From positions 300,703 to 364,702 of the forward strand of contig JANQRI010000005.1 in assembly GCA_028284675.1 (NCBI GenBank): DNA of 64,000 nt, written 5' to 3'. The notes below the pieces were generated by a model. It saw only the letters and a program-made list of their open reading frames with translations. It was not told where the DNA came from and did no database searches. The first letter of the stretch is position 1; every line of letters begins with the position of its first letter. Positions 1 through 9,000 of this stretch are shown here, one piece after another. This DNA is from Gammaproteobacteria bacterium (GTDB lineage: Bacteria > Pseudomonadota > Gammaproteobacteria > HTCC5015). Made by a program: the position numbers and the translations under genes.

Positions 1-860
1 CGCCACGTGGTTTGCCGGGCCGATGGATCGGTGTTTTTTGGTTATTCCCGTTGTTGATGAACAAACCGGTTCCGCCGGAGCACGGTGTATTGCGACTGAC
101 ATTCCTGGATGTTGGCCAGGGAACCGCGGTGGTTGCGCAAACCCGCAGGCATCTGCTGATATATGATACCGGGCCCAGGTACAGTGAGCGTTTTGATATG
201 GGGCAGGTGGTGTTATTACCCTATTTGCGTAGCCTGGGTGCGGATAAAGTCGATACCCTCATTGTGTCGCATGGCGATAATGATCATATTGGAGGCGCGT
301 CGGCGATACAGGCGGCTCTACCGGTAAATCAAGTGCTGAGCAGTGTGCCGGAGCGCCTGCAGCATGCGAGTGCTTGCCGCGCAGGGCAGAGCTGGGAATG
401 GGACGGTGTGCACTTTGATATGCTCTACCCAGTGAAACCGGAGCCTTATTTGGGCAATAACAGTTCCTGTGTACTGCGAATTACGGTAGGTGATCAGGCG
501 GTATTGCTGGCCGGGGATATTGAACGAACCGCTGAAATTGGTTTGCTTGTGTCCGGAAAGCTGGAGCCGCTGGCGATATTATTGGTTCCGCATCATGGCA
601 GCCGGACTTCTTCGATGCCGCGTTTTGTGGAAACAGTGCGTCCTGAATATGCGATTATCAGTGCCGGCTACCGCAATCGTTACGGTTTTCCGAAAGCGGA
701 TGTTCTGGCACGTTATCGCGATCAGGGTGCATCTTTAGCGGTGACCGGTATTGAAGGTGCATTACACTTTGTAATCAAGCAGCAGAATGTGTCACAGCCG
801 TCGGCTTTTCGCCGCGAACAGGCCAGGTTTTGGCATAATCGCCCATGGCGGGAAGAGTGA
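1..860 (+). CDS. comEC: ComEC/Rec2 DNA uptake channel, C-terminal part (cut by window start)
   Basis: This is the end of an inner-membrane competence protein that passes single-stranded DNA into the cytoplasm; only the C-terminal metallo-beta-lactamase-like domain is in the window. The reading frame is open from base 3 and has no convincing start, so the gene begins upstream. Visible motifs are FLDVGQG (from base 102), the metal-binding SHGDNDH (from base 267), LLAGDIE (about base 507) and VPHHGSR (about base 588). These are the conserved blocks of the ComEC soluble domain, which is thought to be a nuclease. It is followed by exbB after 75 bases, matching the comEC-exbBD-msbA-lpxK order seen in other gammaproteobacteria. 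The family assignment is firm; the activity of the soluble domain is inferred from the family. Confidence 0.93.
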   Translation, partial: PRGLPGRWIGVFWLFPLLMNKPVPPEHGVLRLTFLDVGQGTAVVAQTRRHLLIYDTGPRYSERFDMGQVVLLPYLRSLGADKVDTLIVSHGDNDHIGGASAIQAALPVNQVLSSVPERLQHASACRAGQSWEWDGVHFDMLYPVKPEPYLGNNSSCVLRITVGDQAVLLAGDIERTAEIGLLVSGKLEPLAILLVPHHGSRTSSMPRFVETVRPEYAIISAGYRNRYGFPKADVLARYRDQGASLAVTGIEGALHFVIKQQNVSQPSAFRREQARFWHNRPWREE

Positions 861-935
861 GGAAATTTTCAGGCGAATCCAGTATCATTCGATGCCGGTT
901 TTGAGCGAATTCAACCCAATTTATAAGGAATAGCT

Positions 936-1577
936 GTGTTTGAGCTGATTAAAGCGGGGGGCTGGTTAATGGTCCCGATACTTGCCTGTTCAGTGATTGC
1001 TTCGGCGATTGTTATCGAGCGGTTCTGGACATTAAGGAGCAGTCGTGTGGCGCCGCCGACGTTGATTGTGCAAATCTGGGAGTGGGTCAAAAAGAATGAG
1101 CTGGATGATACCCGGATTCAGGCGGTGCATGAGAGTTCTCCATTGGGGCGTATTCTGGCTTCCGGTCTGATTAACCGTAATCATTCCCGCGAGATTATGA
1201 AAGAAAGCATCCAGGATATCGGGCGCCATGTTGCGCATGAACTGGAGCGTTTTGTCGGTACTTTGGGCACGATTGCATCGATTTCACCGCTACTGGGTTT
1301 GCTGGGTACAGTATTGGGCATGATTACCGTGTTTACCGTGATCACCACATCCGGGGTTGGCAACCCCGGTGAGTTGGCCGGTGGTATTTCACAAGCCCTG
1401 ATCACGACCGCAGCCGGCTTATCTGTGGCGATACCCAGCATGATTTTTAACCGCTATTTTCTGGCTAAGGTTCAAAGTCTGGTAGTCAATATGGAAGAAG
1501 AGGCGCTTAAGCTGGTTGAGGTTATTCACGGTGAGCGTGAACAGGATGCGGCGTTGTCAAGAGGCAGGCAGCGGTGA
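936..1577 (+). CDS. exbB: ExbB/TolQ-family proton-channel protein
   Basis: This inner-membrane subunit belongs to a proton-driven motor (ExbB-ExbD or TolQ-TolR family) that energises outer-membrane processes. The 213-residue protein has an N-terminal membrane helix (about residues 10-30), a cytoplasmic loop, and two further helices (about 105-130 and 150-172) containing the family motif SPLLGLLGTVLGM. The start is GTG at 936, preceded by AAGGA. The stop codon overlaps the GTG start of exbD (GTGA), so the two are translationally coupled. Location beside msbA-lpxK rather than tonB or tolA is typical for this paralogue in Pseudomonas-like genomes; its exact client there is not settled. Confidence 0.92.
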   Translation: MFELIKAGGWLMVPILACSVIASAIVIERFWTLRSSRVAPPTLIVQIWEWVKKNELDDTRIQAVHESSPLGRILASGLINRNHSREIMKESIQDIGRHVAHELERFVGTLGTIASISPLLGLLGTVLGMITVFTVITTSGVGNPGELAGGISQALITTAAGLSVAIPSMIFNRYFLAKVQSLVVNMEEEALKLVEVIHGEREQDAALSRGRQR

Positions 1578-1990
1578 ATTTTGGTCCGCGCAAAACCGAA
1601 CCACAGGAGATCAATATTACACCGTTGATTGATGTGGTTTTTATTCTGCTGATTTTTTTTATGGTGACCACTACTTTTCAACGTGAGGCGGATCTGGCGA
1701 TTAGTTTGCCGCAAGCCTCAAAAGAGCCGCAACCGCAACAGGAAATACCGCTGGAGATTGTGATCAGTGCGCAGGGGCAATATTATGTCGGCGGCCAGGA
1801 GCTTGTTAACAATCGTGTTGAAACATTAAAGCAGGCCTTAAAACAACTGGCGCGCGGGCAGAAAGACAAGCCGCTGGTTGTGCGTGCGGATGCGAAAACG
1901 CCGCATCAGTTTGTTGTCAGTGCAATGGATGCCGCGGCGCAGTTGGGACTGGTGCGCCTGTCAATCGCCACCACACAAGCACAGGACTAA
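1574..1990 (+). CDS. exbD: ExbD/TolR-family motor stator protein
   Basis: This is the partner of the preceding ExbB. It is a 138-residue single-pass inner-membrane protein with a periplasmic C-terminal domain. The membrane helix (about residues 15-38) carries the key proton-relay Asp at position 20 in the motif ITPLIDVVFILL. The periplasmic part ends in the usual alpha/beta peptidoglycan-binding-like fold region. It starts at a GTG overlapping the exbB stop, and its own stop (TAA) overlaps the ATG of the next gene (TAATG), so exbB, exbD and the msbA-lpxK gene form one tightly coupled unit. Identification is firm at family level. Confidence 0.92.
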   Translation: MNFGPRKTEPQEINITPLIDVVFILLIFFMVTTTFQREADLAISLPQASKEPQPQQEIPLEIVISAQGQYYVGGQELVNNRVETLKQALKQLARGQKDKPLVVRADAKTPHQFVVSAMDAAAQLGLVRLSIATTQAQD

Positions 1991-4842
1991 TGTCCGCGAC
2001 ACTCGATACTCAGTACTCGGGTACTGCAACATACCGTCGTTTGCTCGGCTACACCAAAGGCTATCGCCGTTATTTTGTGTTTGCAGTAATCGGCATGGTT
2101 GTTTATGCCTTTGCAGAAATGAAGATGGCCGGGTTTATGCGCATTTTGGTTGATGATGCGCTGATAGAAAAAAATGCCGGGGTCATTGAAGCAATGCCAT
2201 TGATGCTCGGGCTGATTATATTGGGTCGCAGCGGAGGCTCATTACTTGCCGGCTATTTTATGGCCTGGGTCAGTCGCGGTGTTATCAGAGGGTTGCGCAA
2301 CGATATGTTTTTGCAGTTAATGCGCTTGCCCACGGGTTATTATGATCAGGCTTCTTCAGGTGAATTGATTGCCAGATTTTCTTTTGATGTTGAGCAGGTT
2401 GCCGAATCGACTGCCAGTGTGATTACCACGTTGATTCAGGATGTCTGCCTGATCGTTTTCTTTCTGTGGTTTATGTTCAATACCAGTGCCAAGCTGTCAT
2501 TGGTTTTGTTTATTGCGGTGCCGCTGGCGTCGATCATCGTCTATGGTGTCAGTTTTCGCTTTCGTAAAGTCAGTCGCCGCATTCAGCAATCCATCGGTAA
2601 AGTCACACATGTAGTCAGTGAAGCCGTTGATGGTCATCAGATTGTTAAGTTATATGGCGGAGAGGAAAGCGAAAGACAAAATTTTGCAAAAGCCAATACG
2701 CATAATTTCAGGCAAAATTTAAAGTTGGCACTGACCAAGGCGTGTAGTGGTGCATTTATTCAATTTATTGCCGGGCTTGCGTTGATTGGTGTTATTTATC
2801 TGGCGACTTCCGGCCTGGTTGGTGAAATCACACCTGGAATTTTTTCGGCGTTTATTGTCGCGATGGCCCGGATGGCGCCGCCACTTAAGCATTTAACCAA
2901 TATCAATGTGCAGCTGCAAAAGGGGATAGCCGCTGCGCAGTCGATTTTTGCGATGCTGGACAGTCAGCGGGAGCAGGATGAAGGCGGCCGCATATTGCAA
3001 AGAGCCCGTGGCGCATTGGAGTACCGGGGTGTTGATTTCGCATACCGCAGTGACGGAAGCAGTGTGTTGAGCGGTTTTGGTTTTGTTGCTGAGCCCGGTG
3101 AAACGATTGCGCTGGTTGGGCGTTCGGGTAGCGGTAAATCAACTATTGCAAAATTATTGCCGCGTTTTTATGACATCGAGCATGGCACGATATTACTTGA
3201 TGGTGTTGATATTAAAGATTACCGACTGAGTGATCTGCGTGATCAAATTGCTTTCGTCGGTCAGCATGTCACTTTATTCAACGATACTATTGCGAATAAC
3301 ATTGCTTATGGTTGTCTTGCCGGCGCGGATCGCGAGCAGATAGTCAGTGCAGCTGAAGCCGCTTATGCAATGGAGTTTATCAATCAGCTTCCCGAAGGGC
3401 TGGATACGATGGTTGGTGAAGACGGTGTGCTGTTGTCCGGCGGTCAGCGGCAACGCCTCGCAATCGCGCGTGCATTACTGAAGGATGCACCGGTTTTGAT
3501 TCTGGATGAAGCCACTTCTGCATTGGATTCTGAATCGGAAAAACATATTCAGGCGGCATTGGATAATTTATTAAAAAACAGAACAACGATCGTGATTGCA
3601 CACCGGTTATCAACCGTTGAAAAGGCAAATAAAATTATTGTATTGGAAAACGGCTCTATTGTTGAAAGCGGCACGCATGAAGAGTTGCTTGCGCGCGGCG
3701 AACAATATGCCTCTTTATATAAGTTGCAATTCAATAGCGACTTGTTGGTTGATGAGCCGCCCCAGAAATCTGATGAGATACAGGCTTCTATATATCCGCG
3801 CTATGATCATAATTTTCTTTCGGATGAACCGGGCGCAACCATTTGGGAAAAAATGTGGTATGGCCATCATCCATTTGCACAATTGCTCGCGCCTTTAGGT
3901 TATTTGTTTGGCATGTTGGTATTGTTCAGGCGCTTGCTGTATCGCCAGGGTGTGTTAAAAAGCCGGCGCTTTCCGGTTCCGGTAGTGGTCATTGGCAATA
4001 TTACTGTGGGTGGCACCGGTAAAACGCCTTTGGTTATCTGGTTGGCAAACCATTTTCGTAACATGGGGTATCGCCCGGGCATCGTCAGCCGTGGCTATAA
4101 AGGCAAATCCGATAACTGGCCATTGATCGTCTCGGAAGAGTCTGACCCGGTTACAGTGGGCGATGAGGCAATTATGATCGTGCGCCGGACCCGTTGCCCT
4201 ATGGTAATTGGGCCAAATCGGGGCGATGATGTAAGTTGTCTGTTGGAAAAATATGATTGCAATATTGTGATTGCGGATGATGGTTTGCAGCATTATGCAT
4301 TGGCGCGGGATATTGAAATTGTGGTTGCCGACGGCGCACGGGGATTTGGAAACGGCATGATGTTGCCGGCAGGGCCAATGCGTGAGCCCAAGTCGCGTTT
4401 ACAGGAAATTCAGTATGTTGTAACCAATGGCGCAAATCTACCCAACGCATATGCAATGTATGTGAGTGGCAGTACGCTGGTTAATCTTACCGATCCGGAT
4501 AAAAAGCAGAAGCTGAGCGCATTTGCAGGGCAGCGTGTTCATGCGGTTGCAGCTATTGGTAACCCTGAACGTTTTTTCGGGTTGCTCAGACGGGCAGGTC
4601 TGTATATTACAGAGCATCGATATGCGGATCACCATGCTTTTGCCCCTGAAGACCTGATGTTTGAAGATCGCCTGCCGGTAGTGATGACTGAAAAAGATGC
4701 GGTCAAGTGTTATAAATATGCTGAACAATTCAATGTCGATGAGCTTTGGTATGTGCCCGTCGATGCGGAGTTGCCGGAGCAGTTTATAGAGGCATTAAAC
4801 CGACATATAGAGATATTGTTAAATGAACAAAAAGCTGCTTGA
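1990..4842 (+). CDS. msbA-lpxK: MsbA-LpxK fusion: lipid A flippase joined to tetraacyldisaccharide 4'-kinase
   Basis: A single 950-residue open frame encodes two enzymes of lipid A biogenesis. Residues 1 to about 585 are MsbA, the ABC exporter that flips lipid A-core across the inner membrane. It has six predicted helices (about 20-320), Walker A GRSGSGKST (about 378), signature LSGGQRQR (about 481) and Walker B VLILDEAT (about 502). A linker of roughly 35 residues follows. Residues from about 620 are LpxK, which phosphorylates the 4' position of the lipid A precursor using ATP. LpxK begins with its usual WYGHHP and membrane helix, then GNITVGGTGKTP (about 668), DDGLQHY, LPAGPMRE and the C-terminal VMTEKDAVKC. 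In most relatives these are separate adjacent genes. No internal stop or frameshift is seen. The start ATG overlaps the exbD stop; the end overlaps the next gene by 20 bases. Confidence 0.93.
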   Translation: MSATLDTQYSGTATYRRLLGYTKGYRRYFVFAVIGMVVYAFAEMKMAGFMRILVDDALIEKNAGVIEAMPLMLGLIILGRSGGSLLAGYFMAWVSRGVIRGLRNDMFLQLMRLPTGYYDQASSGELIARFSFDVEQVAESTASVITTLIQDVCLIVFFLWFMFNTSAKLSLVLFIAVPLASIIVYGVSFRFRKVSRRIQQSIGKVTHVVSEAVDGHQIVKLYGGEESERQNFAKANTHNFRQNLKLALTKACSGAFIQFIAGLALIGVIYLATSGLVGEITPGIFSAFIVAMARMAPPLKHLTNINVQLQKGIAAAQSIFAMLDSQREQDEGGRILQRARGALEYRGVDFAYRSDGSSVLSGFGFVAEPGETIALVGRSGSGKSTIAKLLPRFYDIEHGTILLDGVDIKDYRLSDLRDQIAFVGQHVTLFNDTIANNIAYGCLAGADREQIVSAAEAAYAMEFINQLPEGLDTMVGEDGVLLSGGQRQRLAIARALLKDAPVLILDEATSALDSESEKHIQAALDNLLKNRTTIVIAHRLSTVEKANKIIVLENGSIVESGTHEELLARGEQYASLYKLQFNSDLLVDEPPQKSDEIQASIYPRYDHNFLSDEPGATIWEKMWYGHHPFAQLLAPLGYLFGMLVLFRRLLYRQGVLKSRRFPVPVVVIGNITVGGTGKTPLVIWLANHFRNMGYRPGIVSRGYKGKSDNWPLIVSEESDPVTVGDEAIMIVRRTRCPMVIGPNRGDDVSCLLEKYDCNIVIADDGLQHYALARDIEIVVADGARGFGNGMMLPAGPMREPKSRLQEIQYVVTNGANLPNAYAMYVSGSTLVNLTDPDKKQKLSAFAGQRVHAVAAIGNPERFFGLLRRAGLYITEHRYADHHAFAPEDLMFEDRLPVVMTEKDAVKCYKYAEQFNVDELWYVPVDAELPEQFIEALNRHIEILLNEQKAA

Positions 4843-5017
4843 TATTCTGCTCTGCCCTGAAAGCAAAATGCCTCTGCTGTATGACAAAAAAGTACAGGAA
4901 CTGGTTTGTGTTCAAAGTGGTCTTGCTTACCCTGTGCGTGACGGTATCCCGGTATTACTGGTTGATCAGGCCCGTAAGCTCTCTGAGGATGAGCTGCAAA
5001 AGCATCGAAAACAATAA
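4823..5017 (+). CDS. ycaR: Trm112/YcaR-family small protein (UPF0434)
   Basis: This 64-residue protein of the Trm112-like family is found between lpxK and kdsB in many gammaproteobacteria. It aligns with E. coli YcaR through LLDILLCP near the N terminus and VRDGIPVLL near residues 39-47. The usual CPxC pair is reduced here to a single Cys (CPES), with another Cys near residue 29, so zinc binding may be lost or altered. The ATG lies 20 bases inside the end of msbA-lpxK, in another frame, indicating translational coupling. The role is not established; Trm112 homologues act as partners of methyltransferases. Confidence 0.85.
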   Translation: MNKKLLDILLCPESKMPLLYDKKVQELVCVQSGLAYPVRDGIPVLLVDQARKLSEDELQKHRKQ

Positions 5018-5047
5018 TGTCTAAAATTTATTTTTAGTGATTTGTAA

Positions 5048-5785
5048 ATGACAGCCCCGTTTAAAGTTATGATCCCGGCCCGGTTTGCATCGAGCCGTTT
5101 CCCCGGCAAAGTACTGGTTGATATTCAGGGCAAGCCGATGATCCAGCATGTTTACGAACGGGCATTACGCAGTGGTGCTGATGAAGTGCTGATAGCAACG
5201 GATGATTTTCAGGTTGCCAGTGTTGCACGTGCTTTCGGTGCGCCGATTTGCATGACCGATACCTGCCACCAAAGTGGCAGTGACCGTCTGGCTGAGGCGG
5301 CCGATAAACTGGGTTGGGCAGACCAGGAAATAGTTGTGAATGTACAGGCGGATGAGCCGGTGATACCGCCTGAAAATATAGCCCAGCTTGCACAGAATAT
5401 TGCTCTGCATAACGTTAATATTGCGACACTTTGTGTAAAGTTTGAATCTTCATTGTCATTGGACGACCCAAATACTGTGAAGCTTGTCAGGAATAAACAA
5501 GAGATGGCATTGTATTTCAGTCGCTCGGTTATTCCGTTGCAACGCGATGCTGATGATGTTCAACCCGAATATTATCGCCATATTGGAATATATGCCTATC
5601 GCGTGCATTATTTAAAATATTTCGCCTCACTGGAGCAGGCGCCATTGGAGTTGGCCGAGAAGCTTGAACAGTTGCGTGCACTCTGGCATGGTGAACCTCT
5701 GCATGTAGGGCTTGCCAAAGCCGCACCCGGTCCAAGTGTGGATACTCCGGAAGATCTTGAAAAGCTATTATCAGAGCTATCTTAG
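5048..5785 (+). CDS. kdsB: 3-deoxy-manno-octulosonate cytidylyltransferase
   Basis: KdsB activates Kdo with CTP to CMP-Kdo, the donor for inner-core LPS synthesis, in the cytoplasm. The 245-residue length is normal. The N-terminal nucleotide-binding motif PARFASSRFPGKVL is clear, followed by ATDD (about residue 57), VNVQADEP (about 96-103) and the C-terminal VDTPEDLE. It lies 30 bases after the Trm112-like gene and completes the lipid A/LPS block with msbA-lpxK. The start ATG at 5048 gives the family's usual N terminus. Confidence 0.96.
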   Translation: MTAPFKVMIPARFASSRFPGKVLVDIQGKPMIQHVYERALRSGADEVLIATDDFQVASVARAFGAPICMTDTCHQSGSDRLAEAADKLGWADQEIVVNVQADEPVIPPENIAQLAQNIALHNVNIATLCVKFESSLSLDDPNTVKLVRNKQEMALYFSRSVIPLQRDADDVQPEYYRHIGIYAYRVHYLKYFASLEQAPLELAEKLEQLRALWHGEPLHVGLAKAAPGPSVDTPEDLEKLLSELS

Positions 5786-5883
5786 AGAATGTTTTGTTAT
5801 CGATTTTATATTGCAGATAGGTTTTTATATGCATCTGATATAAAATTCACGAAATTTTATCCATTACAATAGAAAGGGTTGGT

Positions 5884-6474
5884 ATGTCGCATCGAACAAA
5901 ACATTTGCCTGAGCTGCAGGGTTTGCCGGCGGTTATCCGGGAGTTGCGTTATCATGAGGCATCACGTCAATTACTTGCCATTGCCTTTATTATTTTAGTG
6001 TCTCTATTAGGGAAGCCGGAGTTCTTATGGCTTTTTTATGCTGGCGCGTTTTTGATATTTCTAGGCATTATTATCCGGCTCTGGGCTTCGGGACATGTTA
6101 AAAAAAATAAAGTACTGGCAACTGACGGACCTTATGCGTTTGTTCGGCACCCGCTTTATGTGGGTAATATTTTATTGTTGGCCGGTTTTGCGCTGGCTTC
6201 TCAGTTGTGGTGGGCGTTTCCGTTGATGCTGCTGTTTTTATGGTTTTATTATCCTCCGGCGATTGATTATGAGGATACCAAACTGCACAGGTTGTTTGGT
6301 AGTGATTGGGAACAATGGCGTGGCACAACCAAAGCGTTGATTCCAACAAAGCCGGTAACAGCATCTGCGAGCAGCGGTTGGTCGATTAAGCAAAGCGTGA
6401 TGAAAAACGGTGAGCCGGTTATTGTTGCACTGCTGCTTTATTGCTTGTTCCGGCTGTTTATGTATTTACAATAA
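5884..6474 (+). CDS. Isoprenylcysteine carboxyl methyltransferase-like membrane methyltransferase
   Basis: This is a polytopic membrane protein of 196 residues with about four to five hydrophobic segments. It belongs to the ICMT/PEMT-type methyltransferase superfamily. The family core is visible in the C-terminal half: GPYAFVRHPLYVGN (about residues 82-95), which forms part of the SAM pocket, and the YEDTKLHRLFGSDW block (about 130-143). The bacterial substrate of these proteins is generally unknown; lipids or small membrane amines are possible. The gene starts at an ATG preceded by AGAAAGG and lies about 100 bases after kdsB, so it could have its own promoter in that AT-rich gap. Confidence 0.8.
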   Translation: MSHRTKHLPELQGLPAVIRELRYHEASRQLLAIAFIILVSLLGKPEFLWLFYAGAFLIFLGIIIRLWASGHVKKNKVLATDGPYAFVRHPLYVGNILLLAGFALASQLWWAFPLMLLFLWFYYPPAIDYEDTKLHRLFGSDWEQWRGTTKALIPTKPVTASASSGWSIKQSVMKNGEPVIVALLLYCLFRLFMYLQ

Positions 6475-6494
6475 TTTTGACTCAAGCAGGTGCA

Positions 6495-7196
6495 ATGATC
6501 CAGGGCTTATCCTGGCTGAATCCAGAGGCACTGCATGAATGGATTGAGTCAGCGTTAATCAGTGGTGAAGGTGAGCTTGCAGGTGGTTATCAGGGAAAGG
6601 TGCTGCTTTATCAACATGAGCAACACAAAGTTATTGTAAAGGTTCCGCCGCGCAAAGGAATTTTGCGCCGTTTTTATGTGGCGATGCTGCGTCATGAGTA
6701 TAAAGTGTATCGGCATCTGGGTGAGTTTGAAGGTATACCCAAGTGTTATGGACTGCTCAACGATTGTTACTTATTGCTTGAGTGTATTGATGGCATTGCA
6801 TTACGCGAAGTACAGCCGGATAACCGTACGCGATTTTTCAACACAATGCTCACTTTGTTGCAGCGCTTGCATGCATGCGATGTAGCGCATTTTGACTTAA
6901 AGAAAAAAGACAATATTTTAATTGTTAACGGCGATCAGCCGTGTCTGGTGGATTTTGGTGCTGCGGTTATACGAAGCGAGCGCTGGAATCCATTAAATCA
7001 CTATATGTTCAGGCTTGGCAGAAAGTTTGATTTAAATGCCTGGGTCAAGCATAAGTACCGCAAAGATTATCGCAGTGTGAGCGCAGAGGATCGCGTGTAT
7101 CTTCAGCGCACATGGATTGAAACTGTCGCTCATGAGATTAAGTACTTATATAAACGTATAAAGCGATTTCGGCGCCGGTTGGGTGGAGCTAAATAG
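6495..7196 (+). CDS. Small LPS/sugar-kinase-like protein (protein-kinase fold)
   Basis: This protein of about 233 residues has the protein-kinase-like fold of the lipopolysaccharide-kinase/RIO group. The N-terminal part contains the lysine strand (KVIVKVPP), and the catalytic loop reads HFDLKKKDNIL with the Asp and Asn of the HxD..N motif. It is followed by the metal-binding LVDFGAAV. The C terminus is very basic (KYLYKRIKRFRRR), suggesting membrane or RNA contact. The frame stays open further upstream, but ATG 6495 preceded by AGGTG is the best start. Position after LPS genes and an ICMT-like enzyme fits phosphorylation of an envelope glycolipid, but this is inference. The 3' end overlaps the frame of the next gene only if an upstream start is used there. 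Confidence 0.7.
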   Translation: MIQGLSWLNPEALHEWIESALISGEGELAGGYQGKVLLYQHEQHKVIVKVPPRKGILRRFYVAMLRHEYKVYRHLGEFEGIPKCYGLLNDCYLLLECIDGIALREVQPDNRTRFFNTMLTLLQRLHACDVAHFDLKKKDNILIVNGDQPCLVDFGAAVIRSERWNPLNHYMFRLGRKFDLNAWVKHKYRKDYRSVSAEDRVYLQRTWIETVAHEIKYLYKRIKRFRRRLGGAK

Positions 7197-7224
7197 CAGT
7201 TTGTTATCAGGAGCATGGGTTCTT

Positions 7225-7818
7225 ATGGGAATGAAGTGGGAAATACTCGAACATAGAGCATTGTTTAAACGGTTTTTTTCCTTGGATGAGTACCGGATTC
7301 GTTATGACAGGTTTGAGGGCGGCAGTCATGAGGTCGTGCGGGAAGTGTTTGAGCGGGGTAATGCTGCGGGAGTATTACCCTATGACCCTTATCGTGATGA
7401 GGTTTTAATGGTTGAGCAGTTTCGGCCTGGTGCGGTAAAGTCCGGCGGCAGCCCCTGGTTACTGGAGTTGGTCGCGGGCATGGTCGATCCGGGGGAAACG
7501 CCGGAAGATTCAATTCGTCGCGAAGCCCGCGAAGAGGCCGGTTGTGAACTTGAAAATATTACCCTGATTTATGATTATCTGGTCAGCCCGGGCGGAACCA
7601 CCGAGCAGGTGAAGTGTTATATAGCAAAAGCAGATACCGAAAAACTGGGCGGCATATACGGCCTGGATCATGAGCATGAAGATATCAAAGTGCATGTAAT
7701 AAAACGCACAGATGCATTGCAGATGCTTGCAGACGGTAAAATTAGCAACGCCCTGGCGATTATAGGCTTGCAGTGGCTGGCGCTTAATTATCCGGATATA
7801 AAAACAAAATGGGGCTGA
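7225..7818 (+). CDS. nudF: Nudix hydrolase, ADP-ribose pyrophosphatase type
   Basis: This enzyme hydrolyses ADP-ribose and related nucleoside diphosphate sugars to AMP and a sugar phosphate. The Nudix box is complete and begins GMVDPGETPEDSIRREA, followed by EEAGCE. The YVSPG-like element appears as YLVSPGGTTEQ, typical of the NudF/TrgB group. The frame is open from 7183, but ATG 7225 (or ATG 7231) with AGGAG about 11 bases upstream of 7225 is the likely start, giving about 197 residues, the normal NudF length. It lies just after the kinase-like gene on the same strand and may be co-transcribed with it. Confidence 0.88.
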   Translation: MGMKWEILEHRALFKRFFSLDEYRIRYDRFEGGSHEVVREVFERGNAAGVLPYDPYRDEVLMVEQFRPGAVKSGGSPWLLELVAGMVDPGETPEDSIRREAREEAGCELENITLIYDYLVSPGGTTEQVKCYIAKADTEKLGGIYGLDHEHEDIKVHVIKRTDALQMLADGKISNALAIIGLQWLALNYPDIKTKWG

Positions 7819-7945
7819 AAAAAATTATTTAATGATATTGCAAAAACCTGTTTTTTAGCAGGTGCTGAAGTACAATACCGGTTTTTATGGCTCGACCGAT
7901 GGTAAACGTGTCGGGTTCTTGTAAATCTATGCGGAGATAGGACCG

Positions 7946-8923
7946 ATGAAGACCCCTGTAAGAGTTGCGGTTACCGGCGCGGCCGGCCAGATTAGCTATT
8001 CATTGATATTCAGAATTGCAGCAGGTGATATGTTGGGCAAGGATCAGCCTGTGATTTTGCAGTTACTGGAAATACCGCCGGCGATGGACGCATTGCAGGG
8101 TGTTGTGATGGAGTTGAATGATTGTGCGTTTCCATTGGTGCACGGCATTGTGGCCGGCGATGATCCGAATCAGGTTTTTAAAGATACTGATTATGCATTA
8201 CTGGTCGGAGCTAAACCCCGGGGGCCGGGTATGGAACGCTCTGACTTACTAAAAGGCAATGCGGCTATTTTTTCAGTACAGGGCAAGGCGCTTAATGATC
8301 ACGCAAGCCGCGATGTAAAGGTTCTGGTGGTTGGGAATCCGGCCAATACAAATGCATTGATCGCACTGAAGAATGCGCCGGATTTGAATCCGCGTAATTT
8401 TACCGCAATGATGCGTCTTGACCATAATCGCGCTTTATCACAACTTGCGGAAAAAACCGATACACATACCGGCGCATTCCGGCAGATGGTGGTTTGGGGT
8501 AATCACTCTGCGACACAATATCCGGATATCAATCATGTCACTGCCAATGGTGAAGCAGTTGTGACTAAAGTTGATCAGGGTTGGTATGTTGATCAGTTTA
8601 TTCCGACGGTGCAACAGCGTGGTGCGGCGATTATCAAAGCCCGTGGTGCATCCAGTGCGGCGTCGGCGGCGTCGGCGGCGATAGACCATATGCGTGATTG
8701 GGCACTGGGTACGCCGGATGGTGACTGGGTCAGTATGGCGGTGCTGAGTGATGGCAGTTACGGAATAGCTGAAGGCATCGTTTACTCATTTCCAATGACG
8801 TGCCGGAATGGCGATTATGAGGTTGTGCAGGGTTTGAAAATAGATGATTTCAGTCGTGAACGTATGCGCCTGACTGAAGAAGAGTTGCTGCAGGAAAAAG
8901 CTGCAATCAGTGATTTGCTATAG
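7946..8923 (+). CDS. mdh: Malate dehydrogenase (NAD-dependent, type 2)
   Basis: Cytosolic TCA-cycle enzyme interconverting malate and oxaloacetate with NAD. Its 325 residues match the MDH type 2 family. Visible are the nucleotide-binding VTGAAGQI near residue 10, the substrate-binding arginine region GAKPRGPGMERSDLL, the second arginine in MMRLDHNRA, and the catalytic His in WGNHSATQYPD. A clear ribosome-binding site (GGAGATAGGA) precedes ATG 7946. It is placed shortly before the succinate dehydrogenase genes, so two consecutive TCA steps are encoded close together although ygfZ lies between on the other strand. Confidence 0.96.
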   Translation: MKTPVRVAVTGAAGQISYSLIFRIAAGDMLGKDQPVILQLLEIPPAMDALQGVVMELNDCAFPLVHGIVAGDDPNQVFKDTDYALLVGAKPRGPGMERSDLLKGNAAIFSVQGKALNDHASRDVKVLVVGNPANTNALIALKNAPDLNPRNFTAMMRLDHNRALSQLAEKTDTHTGAFRQMVVWGNHSATQYPDINHVTANGEAVVTKVDQGWYVDQFIPTVQQRGAAIIKARGASSAASAASAAIDHMRDWALGTPDGDWVSMAVLSDGSYGIAEGIVYSFPMTCRNGDYEVVQGLKIDDFSRERMRLTEEELLQEKAAISDLL

Positions 8924-9000
8924 CAGTGGTTCAGTCTCGTGATGTAAAGCTCTAGAGCTCAGAGGCTATTAACTCGCTGTAAGCTGACTGTCTTCACTTG

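Noticed and set aside
8924..9000. Terminator between mdh and ygfZ
   Set aside because: A GCTCTAGAGC palindrome is present but the stem is short and no T-run follows on either strand.
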